Shown: one piece after another, positions 1 through 5,258 of the stretch
Numbering within the stretch: the stretch's first letter is position 1
How the letters are laid out: the number at the start of each line of letters is the position of its first letter
Assembly (NCBI GenBank): GCA_023426265.1
Contig: JAFABA010000208.1
Location: forward strand, 1-8,051
From: Bacillota bacterium
GTDB lineage: Bacteria > Bacillota > Clostridia > Christensenellales > CAG-138
Reading direction: 5' to 3'
DNA: 8,051 bases
Translations under genes and position numbers: made by a program
Notes under the pieces: generated by a model
Databases searched by the model: none
Told to the model about the DNA's origin: nothing
What the model saw: the letters and a program-made list of their open reading frames with translations, nothing else

Positions 1-561
1 GCTTTTTACGGCGTTTTCAGCCAATGCACGCATACGCCGCTGGATTTTCACGCGTTTTTTCTCCTTGACCTCTTCCCACGAAGCCGCCGCCACGGCGGAT
101 TTAAAGGAAAGCACGCGCCTTGCGCCCCAAAAGCGCAGACTGTTTGCCATAGTTCCGGTCGTATGGGATAATCCCCCTCCAGCCGTGGTGGAAATGGTGA
201 CGCCGATTTTGCGGAACATGGACGGATTCGGGCGGTGTACCATCCACATGTAACTAAGATGGTCCAGAAATGCTTTCATCTGCCCAGATACGTCAAACAC
301 ATAGACGGGCGAAGTCAGCACAATGAGATCCGCCGCGGTCAGCGCTTCGACAATGGGTTGCATGTAGGTTGCGTGAGGGCAGTGTTCCTCTCCCTTAAAA
401 AAGCAGTTGAAGCAGCCCATGCAAAAATGCGGCATATCCCTGGGCAGCGTAAACTCGGTCACCGTGAAGTCGGTGTGTTTGCGCAGTTCCTCAAGGAACA
501 GTTCCTTGCAGTGCCACGTGCTGCCGTGGCGGGCGTTTCCGTTAACGACGGCGACGTTCAT
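1..561 (-). CDS. Flavodoxin-family / iron-sulfur flavoprotein-like NAD(P)H oxidoreductase (C-terminus beyond window)
   Basis: The gene reads leftwards as 187 codons and leaves the window without a stop, so the C-terminus is missing. The N-terminus (MNVAVVNGNARHGST) has the first beta strand and phosphate-binding loop of flavodoxin-like FMN proteins. Around residues 84-100, SPVYVFDVSGQMKAFLDH matches the typical FMN-contacting SPVY...K.F.D segment of the NADPH-dependent FMN reductase/WrbA superfamily. Cysteines 47, 50, 53 and 61 (CMGCFNC followed by an HC) form CX2CX2CX7C, the compact spacing used for a [4Fe-4S] cluster in archaeal/clostridial iron-sulfur flavoproteins. A cytosolic electron-transfer or quinone/nitro-reductase role is inferred; the substrate cannot be told. 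The start has a strong GGGGAGG site 7 nt upstream. Its ATG overlaps the tetR stop (ATGA), so the two are probably translationally coupled and under TetR control. Confidence 0.85.
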   Translation of the reverse strand, partial: MNVAVVNGNARHGSTWHCKELFLEELRKHTDFTVTEFTLPRDMPHFCMGCFNCFFKGEEHCPHATYMQPIVEALTAADLIVLTSPVYVFDVSGQMKAFLDHLSYMWMVHRPNPSMFRKIGVTISTTAGGGLSHTTGTMANSLRFWGARRVLSFKSAVAAASWEEVKEKKRVKIQRRMRALAENAVKS

Positions 562-1211
562 TGATTTTCCTCCCCTTCCGTTCCCTGAACAGCATATGTC
601 CGCACAAAGTGGTCAACATGGCGCAAAAACTGCGCCTTCGCTTCCGCATGGCCTTCGGGCGTAGCGTCAAATTTATAAAACAGCAGGAATATGGGCGAAG
701 AAAACGCCAGCGCGAGCATGTACGGGTCCGCCCTGCGAAGCAGGCCTTCCTCAATCAGCGCGGCAAACAGCTCGGTTTGGTAAGCAAGCGCCGCTTCAAA
801 TGCGTTTTCACGATAGCGCTTTGCCGTCTCCTGATCCCGATATTGTTCAATGGTGAGCATTTTCCGAAGCTTGACGTTCAGCTCATCCGTAAAATAATAA
901 TCAAACAGCGTCTCCGCCATATGCGTAAACTGTTCGGGCGTGATGTTGCGGTAGAGGCTGCGGATATGCTTATCCACCACGTAGCGCCTTTCCTCGTTGG
1001 TCAGATCAAGGGAATGCCCTACTTCCTCCCCCTTTGCCGCACAAAAGTCAAAAATGGAGTAGTAGATGTCCTGCTTGTTCTGAAAATGGTTGTAGAGCGA
1101 GCTTTCCTTGACGCCCACCGCCCGCGCGATATCCCGCACGGACACGGCATCATATCCCTTTTGGCTGAACAAATCCAGCGCGGCAAACAAAATTCTCTGT
1201 TTCGTTTCCAT
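558..1211 (-). CDS. TetR/AcrR-family transcriptional regulator
   Basis: A complete 217-residue protein, the usual TetR length. Residues 1-50 are a textbook TetR DNA-binding domain: ILFAALDLFSQKGYDAVSV, then the helix-turn-helix SVRDIARAVGVKESSLYNHF, then NKQDIY. The remaining ~165 residues are a helical ligand-binding/dimerisation domain with no motif that reveals the effector. The start ATG has a short GGAG 4 nt upstream. The gene is first in a two-gene operon, and its TGA stop overlaps the ATG of the flavoprotein by 4 nt. A promoter and overlapping inverted repeats lie 18-62 nt upstream of the start, so autorepression is likely. Inference: it senses a small molecule or redox-active compound that the flavoprotein deals with. 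The family call is secure; the ligand is unknown. Confidence 0.95.
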   Translation of the reverse strand: METKQRILFAALDLFSQKGYDAVSVRDIARAVGVKESSLYNHFQNKQDIYYSIFDFCAAKGEEVGHSLDLTNEERRYVVDKHIRSLYRNITPEQFTHMAETLFDYYFTDELNVKLRKMLTIEQYRDQETAKRYRENAFEAALAYQTELFAALIEEGLLRRADPYMLALAFSSPIFLLFYKFDATPEGHAEAKAQFLRHVDHFVRTYAVQGTEGEENQ

Positions 1212-1228
1212 GTGTCTCCATCCGTTAA

Positions 1229-1252
1229 CTAACGTTCGTTAGCAATACTAAC
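1229..1252 (-). promoter_or_regulatory. Probable TetR operator (overlapping inverted repeats)
   Basis: Two inverted repeats share a half-site. CTAACG-TT-CGTTAG occupies 1229-1242 (6-bp arms, 2-bp centre). GTTAG-CAATA-CTAAC occupies 1238-1252 (5-bp arms, 5-bp centre). They sit between the tetR start codon and the -35 box and cover the -10 box and the likely transcription start, as expected for an autorepressing TetR protein. Binding is inferred from position and symmetry, not shown. Confidence 0.7.
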
Positions 1253-1273
1253 AAGCCTTAGCACCTTTGTCAA
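1245..1273 (-). promoter_or_regulatory. Sigma70-type promoter of the tetR-flavoprotein operon
   Basis: On the minus strand there is a perfect -35 box TTGACA (1268-1273), a 17-nt spacer and a -10 box TAGTAT (1245-1250, 4 of 6 consensus). Transcription would start near 1238, inside the operator palindromes, leaving a short 5' leader of about 27 nt before tetR. Confidence 0.75.
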
Positions 1274-1286
1274 GGGATAATTGCAT

Positions 1287-1311
1287 AAATAAAAAGGGAC
1301 CAACGGCCCCT
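1287..1311 (-). terminator. Intrinsic terminator upstream of tetR
   Basis: Read on the minus strand, AGGGGCC-GTT-GGTCCCT folds into a 7-bp stem with one G-U pair and a 3-nt loop. It is followed directly by TTTTATTT. It should stop transcripts coming from the small membrane-protein gene and the prmA operon before they enter the tetR promoter. Its 5' arm coincides with the end of the repeat element at 1305. Confidence 0.75.
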
Positions 1312-1460
1312 CAGTGTATCAATAAACCTCAAACCTCGTCGTCTGTCATTCTGAGCTGAAGGCGAAGAATCTGGCTCCCGTTATACACCCTAATATAGGC
1401 GCTTCAAGATCCTTCACTTCGCTCAGGATGACAGTAAAGTGGCCGATAGCCTGAGGGGCC
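1305..1460. mobile_element. MITE/REP-like non-coding palindromic element
   Basis: This 156-bp stretch is bounded by inverted repeats. GGCCCCTCAGTGTATC (1305-1320) matches the reverse complement of 1445-1460 at 14 of 16 positions, with the first 10 perfect. The trinucleotide AAC lies directly outside both ends (1302-1304 and 1461-1463) and could be a target duplication. A second, inner inverted repeat is nested inside. No credible ORF is present, so any movement would need a transposase in trans. The alternative is a fixed REP-type repeat or a complex transcription-termination structure. The symmetry is seen directly; mobility is inferred. Confidence 0.6.
1344..1433. repeat. Inner inverted repeat with the TGTCATTCTGAGC arm
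   Basis: The left arm at 1344-1372 begins TGTCATTCTGAGC and ends GAAGAATCT. The right arm at 1407-1433 is its near reverse complement, beginning AGATCCTTC and ending CTCAGGATGACA. The arms differ by a few substitutions and 2 nt of length, and a 34-nt centre separates them. From memory, very similar CATTCTGAGC..GAAGAATC palindromes recur in many bacterial genomes as short dispersed repeats; I have not verified this by a search. Confidence 0.75.
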
Positions 1461-1470
1461 AACGGCCACT
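1438..1470. other. 8-bp perfect stem-loop at the right boundary of the repeat element
   Basis: AGTGGCCG (1438-1445) pairs perfectly with CGGCCACT (1463-1470) around a 17-nt loop that contains the outer repeat end CTGAGGGGCC. It lies 21 nt past the stop codon of the small membrane-protein gene. It lacks a real U tract on either strand (only TTTA on the minus strand), so it is at best a weak terminator or an mRNA 3'-end stabiliser. Confidence 0.45.
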
Positions 1471-1491
1471 ATGCGTTGCATGCTAGCAATG

Positions 1492-1704
1492 CTACTTCTT
1501 TTCAAGTAAGTCAATGATCCGGTACAAGCACAAAAAGAGCACGGATACTCCCAACAATGCAAATACACCAAGCAAGTAGCTATATTCACTTTGCGAGCCA
1601 TGAAAAAGGTAGCCATCCGTGACGCCTGCTATAAAATGGAGTACCGTTATGATCAATGTAATTGCAGAAAAGCCTGCTGCAATTTTAGAAATATTTTTCT
1701 TCAA
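1492..1704 (-). CDS. Small two-helix membrane protein, function unknown
   Basis: I do not recognise this 70-residue protein. It begins (M)KKNISKIAAGFSA and has two hydrophobic stretches, residues about 7-28 (AAGFSAITLIITVLHFIAGV) and about 42-62 (LLGVFALLGVSVLFLCLYRI). A short polar loop (TDGYLFHGSQSEYS) joins them, and the tail ends LLEKK. By the positive-inside rule both ends would be cytoplasmic. The chosen start is TTG at 1704, because GGTGAGG lies 5 nt upstream. The frame also allows a TTG at 1743 (13 more residues) but with no ribosome site. It lies 69 nt after the HIT stop and may be read through from the prmA operon; no separate promoter was found. Hand-counted GC is about 41%, against about 65% in a 60-nt stretch of the HIT gene, which suggests recent acquisition. 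Confidence 0.65.
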   Translation of the reverse strand: MKKNISKIAAGFSAITLIITVLHFIAGVTDGYLFHGSQSEYSYLLGVFALLGVSVLFLCLYRIIDLLEKK

Positions 1705-1716
1705 TGGTACCTCACC
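1705..1716 (-). promoter_or_regulatory. Ribosome binding site that fixes the TTG start of the small membrane protein
   Basis: On the minus strand GGTGAGG (1710-1716) is followed by the 5-nt spacer TACCA and then TTG AAG AAA. This is the only good Shine-Dalgarno match near the 5' end of the frame and favours the shorter, 70-residue product. Confidence 0.6.
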
Positions 1717-1773
1717 AATGGATTTCTGTTTTGTTCGGTACAAAGACTGGCGGCCCGCTTTCCTAACTTTGCA

Positions 1774-2121
1774 TCAGCCCGGCGGCCAGGCCAATTCCCT
1801 GCCGCCCAACAGGTGCATATGGATGTGCGGCACCGATTGCCCGGCGTCCGCACCCGTATTGTATACCAATCGAAAACCGGTCTCCGCCACGCCCAATTCC
1901 ACGGCGACCTTCTGCGCCACGCGGAACATGTGGGCTAAGAGCGCATCGTCCTCCGGTTGCAGCGATAGCACCGAAGGGACGTGCTTCTTGGGAACGATGA
2001 GCACATGCGCGGGCGCCTGGGCGTTGATGTCGTGGAATGCGAGCACCTGGTCATCCTCATACGCCTTTTTGCTGGGGATCTGCCCCGCGGCGATTTTGCA
2101 GAAGATACAGCTTTCTTCCAT
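1774..2121 (-). CDS. hinT: HIT-family (Hint-like) nucleotide-binding hydrolase
   Basis: A complete 115-residue protein, the normal size for the Hint branch of the histidine triad superfamily. The signature HxHxH is at residues 99-103 (PHIHMHLLGGR); the middle histidines bind and attack the alpha-phosphate of purine nucleoside phosphoramidates or acyl-AMP. CIFCKI near the N-terminus supplies the Cys5/Cys8 pair that, with histidines, binds zinc in many members. The ending GGRELAWPPG is the family's typical C-terminus, so the protein is intact. The start ATG has GGGAGG 7 nt upstream. It follows mtaB by 22 nt, a neighbourhood common in Firmicutes. Its physiological substrate is not settled for this group; clearing aminoacyl-AMP by-products fits the translation-related operon but is inference. 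Confidence 0.95.
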   Translation of the reverse strand: MEESCIFCKIAAGQIPSKKAYEDDQVLAFHDINAQAPAHVLIVPKKHVPSVLSLQPEDDALLAHMFRVAQKVAVELGVAETGFRLVYNTGADAGQSVPHIHMHLLGGRELAWPPG

Positions 2122-2143
2122 TGCAATGCCTCCCTTGTTCGTA

Positions 2144-3433
2144 TTATTTCGTCAGCGCGCCGATGAGCGCGCCGTCTTTCATGCCTGTAATGGATACCCG
2201 TTGGAGCACTCCCGCCCTGCCGCCGGGGTAGCGTACGCGTACGTAATTGCCCGCGTAGCCTTCACAGATTTCATCATTCGTCTCCTCGCCCAACACAAGC
2301 TGGACGGTACCGATTTGCGCCAAGAGATACTCCCGCTCCATCCGTTCGCCCAAAGCGATCAACTCATGCGCGCGGCGCTCCTTCACGTTTTTTTGCAACT
2401 GCCCCGGAAGCGATGCTGCCACCGTGCCGCTCCTTCTTGAATACGGAAACACATGGATACGGGAGAACGCCATGTGTTCCGCGAACGCCAGCGTTTCCCT
2501 GTGCTCCTCTTCCGTTTCGCCGGGGAACCCGGCGATGATATCCGTGGTCAGCGCGCAGCCGGGAAAAGCTTTGCGCAGCCGGTCCGCCGCCGCTTCATAT
2601 TCTTTTGGCGTATACCTGCGGCGCATGCGGGAAAGCACGCTTGCACTTCCGCTCTGCAGAGAAAGATGGAACTGCTGGGCAAGCTTCTCCTTTGGCACGT
2701 CAAGCAGCGCCGCAACAAAAGCATCGTCAATCAGCGCCGGTTCCAGCGACCCAAGCCGGATACGCCCTATCCCCGGAACACAGCCCACAGTACGTATGAC
2801 ATCCTCCAAACTAGGTTTATCCGGAAGATCTTTGCCGTAGCTCATCAGGTGGATACCGGTCAAAACGACCTCCCGCGCACCCGCCTCGCCCAAACGAATG
2901 AATTCCGCCTCGACTTCAGCAAGCGGACGGGACCGTACCGGTCCCCGCGCATAGGGGATGATGCAGTAGGCGCAGAACCTGTCGCATCCATCCTGAATTT
3001 TTAACTGCACGCGCGTACGCGTGCTCTGCACCACGGTGGGGAGGGTTTCAAATTCCTTGGCATAGCGGATATCTTCCACGGTATCGCGCTGTTCCTGCAA
3101 ATTTTCCACCAGTTCCACCAACTGCGCGCGGTGCTGCGTGCCTACGATCAGCTGCACGCCAGGCATGTTCTTGACTTCCTCCGGCGCGCGCTGCGCGTAG
3201 CAGCCCACAACGGCGATGACGCCCGCGGGGTTCCTCGCGTGGGCGCGCGCGATCATCTGGCGGGATTTTTTATCGCTCACCTGCGTCACGGTGCAGGTGT
3301 TCACCACGTAAACGTCAGCCGTATCCTCAAAAGGCACGGTTTCGTAGCCCGCCCCTTCAAACAGCGTGCGCATGGCGTCCGTTTCCTGCTGGTTGACTTT
3401 GCAGCCCAGCGTATAAAATGTGACCTTTCGCAT
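2144..3433 (-). CDS. mtaB: tRNA (N6-threonylcarbamoyladenosine(37)-C2)-methylthiotransferase MtaB
   Basis: A complete 429-residue radical-SAM methylthiotransferase that converts t6A to ms2t6A at position 37 of ANN-decoding tRNAs. The N-terminal UPF0004 domain holds the three cysteines for the auxiliary [4Fe-4S] cluster: C11 (TLGCKVNQQETDAM), C47 (VNTCTVT) and C78 (VVGCYAQR). The radical-SAM cluster motif CX3CX2C is at C150, C154 and C157 (DGCDRFCAYCIIPYARG). A C-terminal TRAM domain of about 55 residues (from about 375) binds RNA. The TLGCKVNQ start and the operon context favour MtaB (YqeV) over MiaB or RimO. The ATG shares one base with the rsmE stop (TGATG), so the two are probably translationally coupled. 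The hit gene follows 22 nt later. Confidence 0.95.
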   Translation of the reverse strand: MRKVTFYTLGCKVNQQETDAMRTLFEGAGYETVPFEDTADVYVVNTCTVTQVSDKKSRQMIARAHARNPAGVIAVVGCYAQRAPEEVKNMPGVQLIVGTQHRAQLVELVENLQEQRDTVEDIRYAKEFETLPTVVQSTRTRVQLKIQDGCDRFCAYCIIPYARGPVRSRPLAEVEAEFIRLGEAGAREVVLTGIHLMSYGKDLPDKPSLEDVIRTVGCVPGIGRIRLGSLEPALIDDAFVAALLDVPKEKLAQQFHLSLQSGSASVLSRMRRRYTPKEYEAAADRLRKAFPGCALTTDIIAGFPGETEEEHRETLAFAEHMAFSRIHVFPYSRRSGTVAASLPGQLQKNVKERRAHELIALGERMEREYLLAQIGTVQLVLGEETNDEICEGYAGNYVRVRYPGGRAGVLQRVSITGMKDGALIGALTK

Positions 3434-4155
3434 CAGCCCTCCAGCTCGTAAAGCGCCATGGCGAGCATGGCCATGCCCGCGGTTTCGGTGCGCAATATCC
3501 GGTTGCCCAGCGTGACGGTTTTCGCGCCGTTTAAACCGCTTTGTTCCACTTCTTCTTTCGTAAAGCCGCCCTCGGGGCCAATGAGTATGGCGATATCCTG
3601 CGCCGTAGTGCCCTGTAAGGCCTGTTTGAGCGTGCGGGCATGTTCCTCCTCATAAGCATGCAGAACAAGCCCATGCCGCCCGTAGGGGATTTTTGACAGC
3701 ATTGTAAGCGGCTTTACTTCCGGCACGATTCCCCTGCCGGATTGTTTGGCCGCCTCATACGCCACGCGCTGGTAGCGGGCGCGCTTCTTTTCAAAATCCG
3801 CATCCGGCTTCACTACGCAGCGCTCCGTCACCATGGGTACGATGGCGGTAACGCCAAGCTCCACGCATTTTTGAATGATCAGTTCCAGCTTGCCCGCCTT
3901 GGGCAGCCCCTGGTACAGCGTGACGGCATGCGCAGGCTCCGTATGCACGGCATATTTCTCGAAAAGTTCCGCATGAACGGATTGCTTATTCAGTTCCGTC
4001 AGGCGCGCCGCGTATTCAAACCCCTGTCCGTCGCAAATGCGGATTTCGTCGCCCTGCTTCAGGCGCAGTACGCGCGCAATATGCGCGACATCCTCGCCCG
4101 TGATGTCGGCAACGTTCCCCTGTATCGCGCTTGTGTCTACAAAAAACCGTTCCAT
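3433..4155 (-). CDS. rsmE: 16S rRNA (uracil(1498)-N3)-methyltransferase RsmE
   Basis: A 240-residue SPOUT-fold methyltransferase that makes m3U1498 in 16S rRNA using SAM. The N-terminal PUA-like RNA-binding domain covers about residues 1-70 (MERFFVDTSA..HIARVLRLKQGDEI). The C-terminal knot domain shows YQGLPKAGKLELIIQKCVELG (81-101), AYEAAKQSGR (132-141), the SAM-loop LIGPEGGFT (191-199) and LGNRILRTETA (216-226), all diagnostic. The frame stays open upstream to 4245, overlapping prmA. MERFF is nevertheless the right start: it matches the family N-terminus, has AGGGGGAG 4 nt upstream, and begins 16 nt after the prmA stop. The TGA stop overlaps the mtaB ATG by one base. Confidence 0.95.
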   Translation of the reverse strand: MERFFVDTSAIQGNVADITGEDVAHIARVLRLKQGDEIRICDGQGFEYAARLTELNKQSVHAELFEKYAVHTEPAHAVTLYQGLPKAGKLELIIQKCVELGVTAIVPMVTERCVVKPDADFEKKRARYQRVAYEAAKQSGRGIVPEVKPLTMLSKIPYGRHGLVLHAYEEEHARTLKQALQGTTAQDIAILIGPEGGFTKEEVEQSGLNGAKTVTLGNRILRTETAGMAMLAMALYELEG

Positions 4156-4171
4156 GCTTCTCCCCCTTGCC

Positions 4172-5185
4172 TTAGCCGTCCCAGCGGGCCAGGAAAGCGA
4201 CCCAGCCGGAAGCCTCTGTGCCCTCCGGGGCTTCCTCCGCCGCACGCATCCGCTCTACCACGGTAAACCCGGCTTTTGTGAGCGCTTCGGATACTTCCTC
4301 CGCACGTTCGTCAATGATTCCTGAGGTAATAAACAATCCGCCGGACTTCATGAGCGGCGGTACGAGCGGCGCAAGCGCAATGATGACGTTCGCCACGATG
4401 TTGGCGACCACGATGTCATAGCCTCCACCCACCGCTTTTCTTAAGCGTTCATCCGCAAGGAAGTTTCCTGTGCGCACGCCGCAGCGGGTAGCGTCAATGC
4501 CGTTTGCCGCAAGGTTTTCCCTTACCACGCGCTCGGCCACAGGGTCGATATCCACGCATTGCGCGCTTCTTGCCCCCAGCAGAAGTGCTGCGATCGCCAA
4601 AATACCGCTGCCGCAGCCGATATCAAGCGCCGCGTCCTCATTCTTTACCCGCTTGTCCAGCAGCTCCAGGCACATGCGCGTGGTATGGTGCGCGCCGGTG
4701 CCGAACGCCATGCCGGGGTCCATGAACAGCACCTGACGCTCCCGTTTCAAGTCAGGCGCTAACGTATCCCGTTCCCAGGAAGGACAAATCAGCAACCGTT
4801 CCCCAATAGGAAGGGGTTTATAATACTGCTTCCAGTTGTTTGCCCAATCCTCTTCATCTATAAGGCTTTCCCGTATGGAAAGCGGGCCGGGGTCCTCTGA
4901 CCAGTCCATTTGCCTTAGCGCCGCCACGGCGTCCCGCGCGGCAAGTAAAAGCGCCTCGTTTTCCGGCAGTTCCGCAATATACGCCTTCACGCACGGGCCA
5001 TTTTTGCCGGAAAGCGCAACAGCGTCCGCAAAATCCCAATTGGGTGCGGCATGTTCCAAAAACGCAGCGACGCTTTCGCTGCTTTCCTCTATGGCAAGCT
5101 GCTCCAGGCCGATGGCGGTAAGCGCCGCCGCAACCTGATCCAGCCCCGCGTCCGTAGTATAAACCGCAAATTCAATCCACTTCAT
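4172..5185 (-). CDS. prmA: Ribosomal protein L11 methyltransferase PrmA
   Basis: A 337-residue SAM-dependent enzyme that trimethylates ribosomal protein L11. Residues 1 to about 100 are the L11-recognising ferredoxin-like domain (MKWIEFAVYTTDAGLDQV...). The linker motif EEDWANNWKQYYKP is at 111-124. The catalytic Rossmann domain shows DPGMAFGTGAHHTT (156-169), SAM motif I LDIGCGSG (187-194), the acidic DIDP (212-215) and ANIVANVI (261-268), matching the family's N-I/V-x-A-N/D signature. It is somewhat longer than the E. coli enzyme (about 293 residues), with extra length in the N-terminal domain, as is usual in Firmicutes. GGGGGAG lies 6 nt before the ATG. It is the first gene of the prmA-rsmE-mtaB-hit cluster. 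A terminator lies immediately upstream and no clear promoter is visible in the short gap. Confidence 0.96.
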   Translation of the reverse strand: MKWIEFAVYTTDAGLDQVAAALTAIGLEQLAIEESSESVAAFLEHAAPNWDFADAVALSGKNGPCVKAYIAELPENEALLLAARDAVAALRQMDWSEDPGPLSIRESLIDEEDWANNWKQYYKPLPIGERLLICPSWERDTLAPDLKRERQVLFMDPGMAFGTGAHHTTRMCLELLDKRVKNEDAALDIGCGSGILAIAALLLGARSAQCVDIDPVAERVVRENLAANGIDATRCGVRTGNFLADERLRKAVGGGYDIVVANIVANVIIALAPLVPPLMKSGGLFITSGIIDERAEEVSEALTKAGFTVVERMRAAEEAPEGTEASGWVAFLARWDG

Positions 5186-5206
5186 TTTACACTCCCCCGT
5201 TACCCG

Positions 5207-5237
5207 AAAAAAGCCGCCTGATCGTCACTCAAGCGGC
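5207..5237 (-). terminator. Strong intrinsic terminator after the VanW gene
   Basis: On the minus strand GCCGCTTGA-GTGACGA-TCAGGCGGC forms a 9-bp stem (one G-U pair) with a 7-nt loop. It is followed by six T. It begins 21 nt past the VanW stop and ends 21 nt before the prmA start, separating the two transcription units. Confidence 0.88.
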
Positions 5238-5258
5238 AAAATAAACTATGCAGCCATA

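Noticed and set aside
1404..1616. 70-codon minus-strand ORF ending YCHPERSEGS
   Set aside because: Its end is a translation of the palindromic repeat arm; CHPERSEGS-type endings are a typical product of translating such repeats. The rest overlaps the better-supported membrane-protein gene in another frame, and there is no ribosome site.
1619..2440. 273-codon plus-strand ORF spanning the small gene, HIT and the mtaB 3' end
   Set aside because: Crosses three convincing minus-strand genes, has no domain motif, and no promoter or ribosome site was found.
4156..4245. Upstream extension of rsmE by 30 codons
   Set aside because: The extra residues are Arg/Pro-rich, overlap prmA, and do not match RsmE proteins. 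The ATG at 4155 has its own strong ribosome site.
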